The notes under the pieces: generated by a model | What the model was told of the DNA's origin: nothing | Databases searched by the model: none | What the model saw: the letters and a program-made list of their open reading frames with translations, nothing else | Assembly (NCBI RefSeq): GCF_003813775.1 | Contig: NZ_RPDH01000001.1 | Coordinates: 1 to 64,000 of the forward strand | DNA length: 64,000 bases | Direction of reading: 5' to 3' | From: Chitinophaga lutea | GTDB taxonomy: Bacteria; Bacteroidota; Bacteroidia; Chitinophagales; Chitinophagaceae | Part shown: positions 32,360 through 40,083 of the stretch, in pieces | Layout: each line of letters begins with the position of its first letter | How positions within the stretch are numbered: position 1 is the first letter of the stretch | Position numbers and translations under genes: made by a program

Positions 32360-35300
32360 ATGCAAATTAGGATACTTTGTATCATTGGGCTGATCGCCTG
32401 CATGGTGGCTCCGGGCCTTTCCCGGGCGCAGCACATGGCCCGGCTGATCGCGCTGCCTAAAAACGAACTGACAGGAAAGGAAGTGATTGCCCTGATCGAA
32501 AAAGCGGAATCCGTTCAGTTCACTTTCGGTAAAGAAGTGAGTGGCCGGCTGGAGAAACCCGTCCGCTTCAACACCGCCCGGCCTACCGTAAAAGAAGCGC
32601 TGAGCACCCTTCAATCCACACTGGGCATCACCCACAGTTCCGGCGACGCGGGCGCCATCATTCTCAAACCCGCCGTTGCCGATGCGCCCCGGCAAACGGC
32701 CCTGCCTGCCGACGGACGCATTGCTGGTAAAGTGATTGACGAGTCCAACGGGGATCCGCTGCCCTTTGTAACGGTTCGCATCGGCAACAAAGGCACTACA
32801 ACTAAAGCGGATGGCTCCTTCGTCATCAGCCTGCCCGCCGGTGAATATGTAGCGGAAATATCCTCCATCGGTTACGCCACCAAACGCATCACGGACATCG
32901 GGCTGAAAAACGGGCAAACCTTCGAATTGAACGTCACGCTCAAAAGGCAGAAAAGCACGCTGAGCGGAATTGTGGTTACTTCTTCCGCCAGCCGCGAATC
33001 GGTGGCCTCGCTCTACGCCCGGCAAAAGAACGAAGCCGGCATCTCCAACGGCATCAGCCGCGAACAGATTTCCACATTGCCAGACAAGCACATCGGTGAA
33101 ACCCTGAAACGGATCTCCGGCGTCAGCACCAACGATAACCGCCGTGTAGTAATTCGCGGCATCGCGGAACGCTACAACCTCGCCATGATGGACGGCGCCA
33201 TCCTCCCCAGCACCGACGTTCAGGTACGCGATTTCGAGTTCGACATCATTCCCAATAACCTGATCGATAATGTGATTGTGTCCAAAACCGCCACGCCCGA
33301 TATGAGTTTCGGCTTCGGTGGCGGCCTCGTACAGGTAAATACCTTCGCCATTCCGCATCAGCACTTCACCACCGTGAGCGTTGGCGGCAAATACATCACC
33401 GGCGTTACCGGTAAAGATTTCCTCGGCTACGGCCGCGGTAAATACGATTACCTCGGCTTCGACGATGGCGGCCGCAACCACTTCCCCGACAACCTCCTGC
33501 TGTTCGACGGCCGGAACTATAATCCCGCTAATCCCTATGCCACTCCCGAGCCCGGTAAAACGCTGATCACCCCGGAACAGGTGGGTGAGCAGAATAAAAG
33601 GATCGGCGGGCTGGAACGGCTCGGCACCCGTGTTTACAAAGCCGCGCCAGGGCAAAACTACCAGGTGAGCCTGGGCCGCAGCTACAATGTAAAAAACAGC
33701 CGCTTCGGTTTTGTGGGCAGCATCAGCTACCGCAATGAACAATCGGTAGACGACATCGAACACTTTGAACGCGGCAACTGGGAAAAGCTCGAAAACCGCC
33801 GGTATGATGCTGTTACCGGTGCAGAGCTGGAGCCCACCTTTGCCAACCAGTACAATTTCAACACCACCTGGGGCGCACTGCTGAACGCAGGCTGGAGCTC
33901 GGCGAACCACAAGGTTACCGTCCGCAACTTCTACTCCCGCGTGTTCAGTAACCAGTTTAACCGCATGGTGGGCTGGGGCAACGAGATCGGCTTCGGCGAA
34001 CACCCCGCCATCCGTGAATACGACCGCCCCAAGTTCCTCAACATGCTGCAGAACCGCATCAACGGTGATCATACCTTCGGCAAGTTCCGCTTTGAATGGA
34101 ACGTAGCACGCAACAAGCTCACCAACCGCGAGCAGGATGCGGTGGAAGCCTGGCTGGCCCCCGTCACTACCCTCAACCACACAACGTATAACGTGATGGT
34201 TCACGGGGTCACCAACCCCGGCTACGGCACATTCAACCGCGCGCAATACCTGTATGAAGAAACCAACCGCATCGCCGAAGCCGCCCTCAGCTACAGTACG
34301 CATCTGCTGGGCCAAAAACAGATAGTGAAAGTGGGATACCAGTTCATGGACCGCCGAGGCTTCTACGACTGGACCATTCTGCCCATCGGCACATTGAACC
34401 CCAACAATTCCGTATTCCCCTTTTTGCCGGTGCAGGAATGGAGCAAATACCTAGATTTCAAAGACCCGTATTCCGACCTGATGTATTTTCCTGCCGGCTT
34501 CTCCTCCAACGGTTACCAGGGCAAAAACACCAACCAGGGCCTGTACGCCATGCTCGATAACCGCTTTACGAAATGGCTTCGCCTCGTATGGGGCGTGCGT
34601 GCGGAATACTACAAATACGAAAGGCTCCGCAGCGGCCCGAACGATCTGCTGATAGACCAGCTCATCAAGGACGGCGAAAGTATCCGGTACGTAGACCCTG
34701 AATCGGGGAAAATCGTGAGCTCCTTTGCCGACCCTGCCAGTGAAGAGAAAACCTGGCGTTACCTGCCCTCTGCCAGCCTCACCATTACGCCGCTGGCAGA
34801 CTTCAACATCCGCGCCGCATACGCACAGTCGGTTGTACGCCCCTCGCTGATCGAGAACTCCCGCATGATCCGTTTCGACCCCGCACTGGGCTCGTACAGG
34901 ATGAACGAAGGCGTACTGTCCACCCTCATAGACCATTACGACCTCCGCCTCGAATGGTACCCTCAACCCGGCGAGGTGATCTCCTTCGGCTATTTCTATA
35001 AACACTTCGACAAACCTGCGGAGATTTACCGCGACCAGCCGGACGCTACCGGCCGCATCTACGTCAAAACCAATAACTCCGAATGGGCCAGAGTCGGCGG
35101 CTGGGAGTTCGACATCCGGAAGAGCTTCGGCTTCATCAACCCTGCCTGGAAGTTTCTGGATAACCTTTACCTGAGCGGTAACCTTACCCTGCAGCGCTCC
35201 ACCGTGCAGGCGGCCCAGTACGGAGGGAAAAGCATGAGCGCCGATAAATACGGCTATCAATACAGCTACCGTACTAAAAAACAACTCACCGAAAAACGGC

Positions 35301-35791
35301 CGCTCTACGGGCAGGTACCGGTACTGTACAATGTAGCGCTGCAATATGTCGGCAAACGCCTGGGCGCCAACATCGCGTTCAACCACATGGGTTATAAAAC
35401 CTTCACCACGGGAATATTGCCCAACATTGTAGAGTACGAGCGCCCGCGCGACCAGCTCGATGCACAGCTCAGTTACGCGTTTCTGAAAAACAAAAACCTG
35501 ATGGTAAGGCTCAATATGAGCAACCTCACCAACTCCGCTCACCGCTTCTACATCAACAGCGATGAGACGTACAAACTGCGGGACAAATACCGCAACACGC
35601 CCCTCTCCTTCATCCATGAAACCGACTGGAGCGCCATCTACGAATGGAAATTCGGCTTCTCCCAGAAATACGAAGAAGGGTACCTGGAGTTGTCGGACGA
35701 CGGCAAAACGAAAAGACGGATCGGCGACCAGGATACCTTCATCCGCAAGGTGGGCACTTCTTTCAGCCTGTCTATCGGGTACACATTCTAA
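32360..35791 (+). CDS. STN-domain TonB-dependent receptor (FecA-like transducer)
   Basis: This 1143-residue outer-membrane receptor has a signal peptide (MQIRILCIIGLIACMVAPGLSRAQ). An STN signalling domain spans about 45-112 (LPKNELTGKEVIALIEKAESVQFTFG, RPTVKEALSTLQSTLGITH). A carboxypeptidase-like domain spans about 118-200 (IAGKVIDESNGDPLPFVTVRIGNKGTT). The plug includes GISREQISTLPDKHIGETLKRISGVST and PNNLIDNVIVSKTATPDMSFGFGGGLVQVNT. The barrel ends with SFSLSIGYTF. It lacks the SusC PLYVIDGVP motif and has no SusD partner, so the ligand is probably not a glycan. It signals through FecR and the ECF factor upstream. Two related lipoprotein genes follow. Ligand unknown. Confidence 0.9.
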   Translation: MQIRILCIIGLIACMVAPGLSRAQHMARLIALPKNELTGKEVIALIEKAESVQFTFGKEVSGRLEKPVRFNTARPTVKEALSTLQSTLGITHSSGDAGAIILKPAVADAPRQTALPADGRIAGKVIDESNGDPLPFVTVRIGNKGTTTKADGSFVISLPAGEYVAEISSIGYATKRITDIGLKNGQTFELNVTLKRQKSTLSGIVVTSSASRESVASLYARQKNEAGISNGISREQISTLPDKHIGETLKRISGVSTNDNRRVVIRGIAERYNLAMMDGAILPSTDVQVRDFEFDIIPNNLIDNVIVSKTATPDMSFGFGGGLVQVNTFAIPHQHFTTVSVGGKYITGVTGKDFLGYGRGKYDYLGFDDGGRNHFPDNLLLFDGRNYNPANPYATPEPGKTLITPEQVGEQNKRIGGLERLGTRVYKAAPGQNYQVSLGRSYNVKNSRFGFVGSISYRNEQSVDDIEHFERGNWEKLENRRYDAVTGAELEPTFANQYNFNTTWGALLNAGWSSANHKVTVRNFYSRVFSNQFNRMVGWGNEIGFGEHPAIREYDRPKFLNMLQNRINGDHTFGKFRFEWNVARNKLTNREQDAVEAWLAPVTTLNHTTYNVMVHGVTNPGYGTFNRAQYLYEETNRIAEAALSYSTHLLGQKQIVKVGYQFMDRRGFYDWTILPIGTLNPNNSVFPFLPVQEWSKYLDFKDPYSDLMYFPAGFSSNGYQGKNTNQGLYAMLDNRFTKWLRLVWGVRAEYYKYERLRSGPNDLLIDQLIKDGESIRYVDPESGKIVSSFADPASEEKTWRYLPSASLTITPLADFNIRAAYAQSVVRPSLIENSRMIRFDPALGSYRMNEGVLSTLIDHYDLRLEWYPQPGEVISFGYFYKHFDKPAEIYRDQPDATGRIYVKTNNSEWARVGGWEFDIRKSFGFINPAWKFLDNLYLSGNLTLQRSTVQAAQYGGKSMSADKYGYQYSYRTKKQLTEKRPLYGQVPVLYNVALQYVGKRLGANIAFNHMGYKTFTTGILPNIVEYERPRDQLDAQLSYAFLKNKNLMVRLNMSNLTNSAHRFYINSDETYKLRDKYRNTPLSFIHETDWSAIYEWKFGFSQKYEEGYLELSDDGKTKRRIGDQDTFIRKVGTSFSLSIGYTF

Positions 35792-35817
35792 CATTTCCCG
35801 CATTCAAACAGCAAACC

Positions 35818-36600
35818 ATGAAAACGAAACATATATTTTTCAGCCTGATGGCCGCACTAACAATGCTTGCTGCGGCCTGCAACAAAGAAGGCGTATTCCT
35901 GTACAAAGGCGACATGCTGCCCTTCGTTATTTCCGGCTACAACGCCAGCAATGAGCGGCTCAATGTGAGGCTCGATACCTTCCAGCGCCTTTTCCAGATC
36001 CCCGGCGGACCGTTCAAGGTCAGCCAGGCTTTTACCTTTCCCGAAGGCCAGCAAACGCTGAAGATGTCCATCACGCCGGAAGGGGCCGATAAACCGGTGC
36101 TGGAAAGGGAATGGAAGAAGGGAGACAGCGTAGCCAAAGTCAATTTCTTTTATCTGAACGGGATGGCAGGCGAAATGCCCGAGCCGCCGGCGCTGGAAGA
36201 AGGAAAGATCAAACTGCGGTATATGTGGAACCCTGTGATGACGAAATACGACGGACCGGTAGATATCGCCGTGGGCAAACTGTTTTTCACGCCGAAAGTG
36301 TTCCAGGAACTGGCAAGGGTAAAGAACGTGAAAGCCGGTGAGTTCAGTGAAACGATCACCATCGACCCGTTCCCTACAGCCGGGCAAACCTACAACGGCC
36401 AGCCTACCAGCGTGCTGTTCGTGGTCTACATCTACAAAGCCGGCACCAATGAGTTTTATACGGCCGGCACCGGTTACAGCTGGAACATCACCACATCTGC
36501 ACCGAAGCCCAGCGCCAACGTTGCATCTTCCAAAATGTACATCTTTACTGAAAACCCTTCCGGTCCGCTGATGGCCTTCGTAAAGAACCTTGAAATATAA
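35818..36600 (+). CDS. Lipoprotein paired with TonB receptor (paralogue 1)
   Basis: ATG 35818 gives a proper lipoprotein signal (MKTKHIFFSLMAALTMLAAAC, Cys21); open frame upstream of it overlaps the receptor gene and is not used. The 260-residue product has LPFVISGYNASNERLNVRLDTF after the anchor, then a VAKVNFFYLNG strand and a second half (VDIAVGKLFFTPKVFQEL, SVLFVVYIYKAGTNEFY). The same layout recurs in the next gene (VLVAGYNSSDHALQISIDTT ... AYFNFLYIDG), so the two are tandem paralogues. They lie 26 and 11 bases apart in the receptor operon and probably form surface-exposed co-receptors. No named family was recognised. Confidence 0.75.
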   Translation: MKTKHIFFSLMAALTMLAAACNKEGVFLYKGDMLPFVISGYNASNERLNVRLDTFQRLFQIPGGPFKVSQAFTFPEGQQTLKMSITPEGADKPVLEREWKKGDSVAKVNFFYLNGMAGEMPEPPALEEGKIKLRYMWNPVMTKYDGPVDIAVGKLFFTPKVFQELARVKNVKAGEFSETITIDPFPTAGQTYNGQPTSVLFVVYIYKAGTNEFYTAGTGYSWNITTSAPKPSANVASSKMYIFTENPSGPLMAFVKNLEI

Positions 36601-36611
36601 AACCAGATACC

Positions 36612-37412
36612 ATGCAAACATTCATCAACAATACCATTACCCTTCTGCTGCTGGCCTTGCTGCCAGCGGCGTTTACGGCCTGCAACAAAGAGGATGTTAC
36701 ACCCGGAAAGGCGATGCAGGTATTGGTGGCCGGTTACAACAGCTCGGATCACGCCCTGCAGATATCGATCGACACGACCATTTACGACGTGTCTGTCGGT
36801 AACGGAAATTATATCGTCAAGCCCGCATCACTCGTGCACTTCAACGCCACCCACCATTATGAGGCCGGCCGCCGGCACAAAATGCTGGTGATCACGGACA
36901 CCGTCACGAAACAGGAAGTTTTCAGACAACCGCTGCCGGAAAACGGCACCAAAGCGTATTTCAACTTCCTGTATATCGACGGGAAAGAAGTGCCCTCGCA
37001 GCCACCCGCGGCCGATGCCAATACCAACAAACTCGGGTTCTATATCCGCTACGCCGAAAGCACCGACCCTGTGGATATTTTCCTCACCAGGACAGATGCC
37101 ACCAACGGGCAGGTGTACCGGGCCTACCTGGCCCGGAACGTGCAGCCCAATACCTGGGCCTATGCCGCATACCTGGCGCATGAGCAATTTGCTACGGTGA
37201 ACATGCTGGGCCTCGCCAGCATCTGTTTTACGAAAGCAGGTACTACAGACCAGTGGGCGTTTTACGACGACGAAAGCAAAAGCAAGATGGCCGCCAGCAG
37301 CCTGCTGCTCCCGAAAGCCGGCGAAAAGGGGATCGTACAGCCTTATTTCGTCGCCCATGGAACATGGGGACTGGAAATCGGGCGGATGTTCTTCTACCCC
37401 GACAGGATCTGA
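36612..37412 (+). CDS. Lipoprotein paired with TonB receptor (paralogue 2)
   Basis: This 266-residue lipoprotein has lipobox LPAAFTAC at Cys24. It shares with the previous gene the GYN-[AS]-S...DT opening, a middle FFYL/NFLYIDG strand and an end region about interaction with a second beta domain (LGFYIRYAESTDPVDIFLTRTDATNG, SICFTKAGTTDQWAFYDDES). It is the last gene of the ECF/FecR/TonB operon, and a terminator-like hairpin follows at 37527. Function unknown; the context says surface binding of whatever the receptor imports or senses. Confidence 0.72.
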   Translation: MQTFINNTITLLLLALLPAAFTACNKEDVTPGKAMQVLVAGYNSSDHALQISIDTTIYDVSVGNGNYIVKPASLVHFNATHHYEAGRRHKMLVITDTVTKQEVFRQPLPENGTKAYFNFLYIDGKEVPSQPPAADANTNKLGFYIRYAESTDPVDIFLTRTDATNGQVYRAYLARNVQPNTWAYAAYLAHEQFATVNMLGLASICFTKAGTTDQWAFYDDESKSKMAASSLLLPKAGEKGIVQPYFVAHGTWGLEIGRMFFYPDRI

Positions 37413-37526
37413 TCGTTTCTCCGCCGTTCATTCCATTGAATCGGGGTATTTTAATGGTTTATAGCTGACAGCGCTTCAAAACCGGCAGAAAGCGGTTCCG
37501 GGCAAAAATGCGCTCAGGAGCACCAC

Positions 37527-37564
37527 AAATGGGCAAACCGGAAATTCTTCCGGTTTGTCCATTT
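37527..37564. terminator. Hairpin between convergent receptor operon and peptide operon
   Basis: A 17-bp stem with a single G-T pair (AAATGGGCAAACCGGAA with TTCCGGTTTGTCCATTT, loop ATTC) is followed on the plus strand by GCATTTTTAAG. It ends the lipoprotein operon and also lies 6 bases beyond the stop of the minus-strand 57-codon peptide gene, so it may serve both directions. Confidence 0.7.
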
Positions 37565-37570
37565 GCATTT

Positions 37571-37744
37571 TTAAGCAAGCCCAAATCTGTAACATTCATC
37601 ATCTCGAAATCCGGCGGCCACCACCTCCATGTTGACCCGGATTAGGCCATCCTCCCCGGAACTGTCCGGGAAGCCTGCGCCACCATGCAGGTGACGCAGG
37701 CTGTTGCTGCTGAATCCTTTGAAGAAATGCGCTTTTACGCTCAT
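37571..37744 (-). CDS. GG-leader precursor peptide D (57 codons, below usual gene-calling size)
   Basis: ATG 37744 opens a 57-residue frame. Its leader, MSVKAHFFKGFSSNSLRHLH, is followed by GG at 21-22. It closely parallels the leader of the adjacent peptide gene (MKTHLFRTLSRNSLRAVNGG): H-[LF]-F-[RK]-x-[LF]-S-x-N-S-L-R-x-x-x-GG. The short core starts AGFPDSSGEDGLIRVNMEVV and ends DDECYRFGLA, with a single Cys. It lies 18 bases after peptide C on the same strand. The 3' half of the gene is the part repeated at 30421-30474. The shared leader makes it a real gene in my view, but whether the core is intact or shortened is open. Confidence 0.6.
   Translation of the reverse strand: MSVKAHFFKGFSSNSLRHLHGGAGFPDSSGEDGLIRVNMEVVAAGFRDDECYRFGLA
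37588..37649 (-). repeat. Imperfect ~55-bp repeat, copy 2 (after ECF/FecR/TonB operon)
   Basis: The plus-strand sequence begins CTGTAACATTCATCATCTCG and runs through CCGGCGGCC to GACCCGGATTAGGC. It matches 30421-30474 in the same orientation. This copy overlaps the 3' part of peptide gene D. Together the two copies bracket the ECF/FecR/TonB/lipoprotein operon as imperfect direct repeats. Confidence 0.55.
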
Positions 37745-37762
37745 AAGGATCCGGATAACCGA

Positions 37763-37948
37763 TCATTCCCCGCTCTCGCACCAGGTATCCATCATGCAAC
37801 TGCAAACAGGGCCCGACATTGCGCATTCAATAAAGTCAATATCGCCGAGGCAGCGGAAGTCGCCACAGGAGGCACTCCATTGGGTGCTGCCTCCATTTAC
37901 AGCGCGAAGGCTGTTTCTGCTGAGGGTTCTGAAAAGATGCGTTTTCAT
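37763..37948 (-). CDS. GG-leader Cys-rich precursor peptide C
   Basis: This 61-residue product has the leader MKTHLFRTLSRNSLRAVNGG, with double glycine at 19-20. The core of 41 residues opens STQWSASCGDFRC and ends CSCMMDTWCESGE. It holds six cysteines, enough for three disulfides, and is acidic. It starts 18 bases after the stop of the VKOR-thioredoxin gene on the same strand, so co-expression is likely. The leader differs from those of the first locus (LS-x-x-x-M-K-x-I) but the gene arrangement, VKOR fusion then two small GG peptides, is the same. Confidence 0.75.
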   Translation of the reverse strand: MKTHLFRTLSRNSLRAVNGGSTQWSASCGDFRCLGDIDFIECAMSGPVCSCMMDTWCESGE

Positions 37949-37966
37949 ACGTGTAAATTGGCTTGT

Positions 37967-39583
37967 TTAATAACCAATATCGTTCATGCACGCTGTTCCC
38001 GGTAGCGGCTGCAGGGCAATCTCCGAAGCCGCCAGGATGGGCACCAGGTGCATCAGGTCTTTCAGTATGTAGTTCTTCGGCATTTTGCGGCCGTTGACAT
38101 AAAAAGTGGGTGTGCCCCTGACGCCTGCCTCATTCATCCATTTGCGATGCGCCACCAACTGATCTTTTACATCGAGCGAAGCGTTGTATTGCCAGCGCTT
38201 GCTCCATTTGTCCATATTCATGTATCTGAACCAGTCGGCCAGCATGCGCCTCACCTCTTCGCCCGGCTGCAAACCGCGCGCACACTGGAAGATGGCCGTT
38301 ACTGCCCTGGCGATGTTCTCTGCGCGGTCTTCCATGCTGAGGAAGCGCACCTTGATAAATACCTGGTCTTTACAGGTTTCATAGATCTCGTCGAGCACCC
38401 TGTGTGCGTATTGGCAGGGCCCGCAGAAAGGGTTGCAGGCCACCACTATTTCCAGTGCGGCACCAGGGTTGCCGAAATGCAGTTCGTGCGGCATCGTGGC
38501 GGTATCTACCTGCTGCATGCGTTCCCACTGGGTAATGAAAAGCAGCGGGTCGCGCTTCCACCTGAGCAGGTCTTTGGCATGATCGCGTTTTTCCTTATCG
38601 TCTTTCAGCTGCGCTTTGACCGGCTGCATGGCAAGGCAGAGAATAGCCTGCACCGCGAGGAAATACCCGGTGGTAACGGGCTGCAGCACGGAAAAGGCGT
38701 CGTTGAAACCGGCGAAGGCCAGGGCGCTCTGCCCGGTGAGCACGCCCGCGATACCAAGGCAGAGGGCACACCATCTCTTCAGCCTGAATTTCTGTACGAT
38801 CACGCTGACGCCGGCCACGAGAAGGAGCGGCATTGCAATCACCATTTGCGTGGCCATGAGGGCGGGATACCAGGCGGCAGCCACAAAAAAGATAAACTGG
38901 GCCAGGAAATAGGAAAGTGCGAGATCGGCTACGGTAACGCCGCCATAGACTTTGGCGAGGTTACTTTTGAGTACGGCTTTACAACCCGCCCTCCCGCCGA
39001 TGGAGTTGCAAACTTCGTTCACAATGCCGATCTGCAGGCCCAGCTCAGTAGTGATGGTGAATATGCCGAGGGTAAGCCCGGCCAACGTAAGGACGCCCCA
39101 TGTGAGCGGCGCCAGGCCCGGGTTAAAGCTGAAGGCCGCACCCACGGCGGCCAGCACCAGCAAGCCGGCGATGATACCGATAGCAGCGAAAGCATGCTGC
39201 CGCTGCAGCAGTTTCGTATTCTCCGGCACTTCCCAGCGGGCCTTTTCGCCGGCAAACAACACGATGCCGCTCCAGTTGTGGCGAAGCTTTTCGTCGGTCT
39301 CGAAAGCGGCGGGCCCGTCTACCTGCATCAGGTAATCGCTGCCCCCGTCGTTCACATATGCCAGCAGCGGGTAGTTGAAATCCGGGATGCCCGCTCTTTC
39401 ACTTTCGACAGCATAATACTGCATACCGCCCATATCTAAAAAGTCGGTAAGCGAAACCAGCGACGGATAGTCAGGATGGGTTTGCAACTCTCTGGCGATA
39501 AATTCCTTATGGGTTTTAATGCCGAGGCTTCGCAGCCAGCGTCGGGCAATGTCTTCAAAAATGATTCGAGGGTGCTTTTTCAT
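37967..39583 (-). CDS. VKOR-thioredoxin fusion with degenerate C39-like N-terminal domain (copy 2)
   Basis: This 538-residue membrane protein has the same three parts as the protein at 2546-4156. The N-terminal C39-like region (about 1-115) has ELQTHPDYPSLVSLTDFLDMGG and YPLLAYVNDGGSDYLMQV, with no catalytic Cys. The VKOR domain (about 130-325) has loop cysteines C192 and C201 and the pair C272-A-L-C275. The thioredoxin-like domain has C383-NPF-C387-G-P-C390 and RGTPTFYVNGRKMP. It also carries a few extra cysteines (C420-x region and the C-terminal TACMNDIGY). It would oxidise thiols in the periplasm and pass electrons to quinone. First gene of an operon with two GG-leader peptides. GC content matches the host, unlike copy 1. 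Confidence 0.88.
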   Translation of the reverse strand: MKKHPRIIFEDIARRWLRSLGIKTHKEFIARELQTHPDYPSLVSLTDFLDMGGMQYYAVESERAGIPDFNYPLLAYVNDGGSDYLMQVDGPAAFETDEKLRHNWSGIVLFAGEKARWEVPENTKLLQRQHAFAAIGIIAGLLVLAAVGAAFSFNPGLAPLTWGVLTLAGLTLGIFTITTELGLQIGIVNEVCNSIGGRAGCKAVLKSNLAKVYGGVTVADLALSYFLAQFIFFVAAAWYPALMATQMVIAMPLLLVAGVSVIVQKFRLKRWCALCLGIAGVLTGQSALAFAGFNDAFSVLQPVTTGYFLAVQAILCLAMQPVKAQLKDDKEKRDHAKDLLRWKRDPLLFITQWERMQQVDTATMPHELHFGNPGAALEIVVACNPFCGPCQYAHRVLDEIYETCKDQVFIKVRFLSMEDRAENIARAVTAIFQCARGLQPGEEVRRMLADWFRYMNMDKWSKRWQYNASLDVKDQLVAHRKWMNEAGVRGTPTFYVNGRKMPKNYILKDLMHLVPILAASEIALQPLPGTACMNDIGY

Positions 39584-39811
39584 ATAGCGGAATTTGCAGG
39601 AAATAACAGTGTCCGTTTACCCGCGGCGGCGCGGCAAACCTGGCAACAGTAATATTCAAAGATGACGGTTCATGCGGGTTCCCGAAATGTGCCCAAAGCC
39701 AACTTTTGCGTTTATTCAAATTAGGAAACGCTACTGCAATAATGCTGCAGCGTAAACCGGACCTGTAAGAAAAGTGTATGGCCCGGGGTTGATATTTTCG
39801 CTGTATGTTTC

Positions 39812-39850
39812 GATAAAAAAGAAGGAGCCATGCGCTCCTTCTTTTTTATC
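39812..39850. terminator. Bidirectional hairpin terminator
   Basis: A perfect 16-bp stem (GATAAAAAAGAAGGAG with CTCCTTCTTTTTTATC, loop CCATGCG) has a T run within the 3' arm on both strands, the form of a bidirectional intrinsic terminator. Oddly, no gene ends next to it: both neighbouring genes start away from it. Confidence 0.65.
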
Positions 39851-39946
39851 CGCCCCTTCCGGGCAAACATCCTTCCTCCTCCCATTGTAGCAAATAAACA
39901 GTCAGCAAACATCAAAAAAGAGGTAGTTCCCTTTGCCGCCGCCGTA

Positions 39947-39954
39947 TAACTTTG
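39947..39954 (+). promoter_or_regulatory. Possible -7 box for beta-propeller gene
   Basis: TAACTTTG matches the Bacteroidota -7 consensus TAnnTTTG, 130 bases before the ATG at 40084. No TTG lies at the right distance upstream, so only half of the promoter is supported. Confidence 0.3.
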
Positions 39955-40083
39955 GTCGCCGCCTATGGCGGGACGGCGCTGTTGAAAGAGCACCAACATG
40001 CGGGATTCCGGTGCCGCGTTGCGCCCACCCGGAAAAACAGCAAGATATTAAGCGTATATTAACCTGGCAAATCAACTAATAAC

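Larger units (their letters stand above)
39584..40083. other. Intergenic region with hairpin, between divergent genes
   Basis: These 500 bases lie between the minus-strand VKOR gene and the plus-strand beta-propeller gene. They hold a 16-bp bidirectional hairpin (39812-39850) and a possible promoter box (39947-39954). An open frame on the minus strand at 39721-39999 spans the hairpin and has no family features, so it is not taken as a gene. The hairpin implies that a short transcript ends here, but no RNA gene was recognised. Confidence 0.45.

Noticed and set aside
32348..34315. 655-codon open frame antisense to the TonB receptor gene (similar long antisense frames at 34451-35803 and 48826-50904)
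   Set aside because: GC-rich codon use leaves the opposite strand open. The translations have no domain, start or signal features, and the sense genes are full-length known families.
37599..37826. 75-codon minus-strand frame overlapping peptide genes C and D
   Set aside because: Out of frame with both peptide genes; Gln/Pro/Gly-rich translation typical of a shadow. The 57-codon frame at 37571-37744 carries the matching GG leader instead.
39721..39999. 92-codon minus-strand frame
   Set aside because: It spans a strong bidirectional terminator hairpin, which real coding sequence would not be expected to contain.
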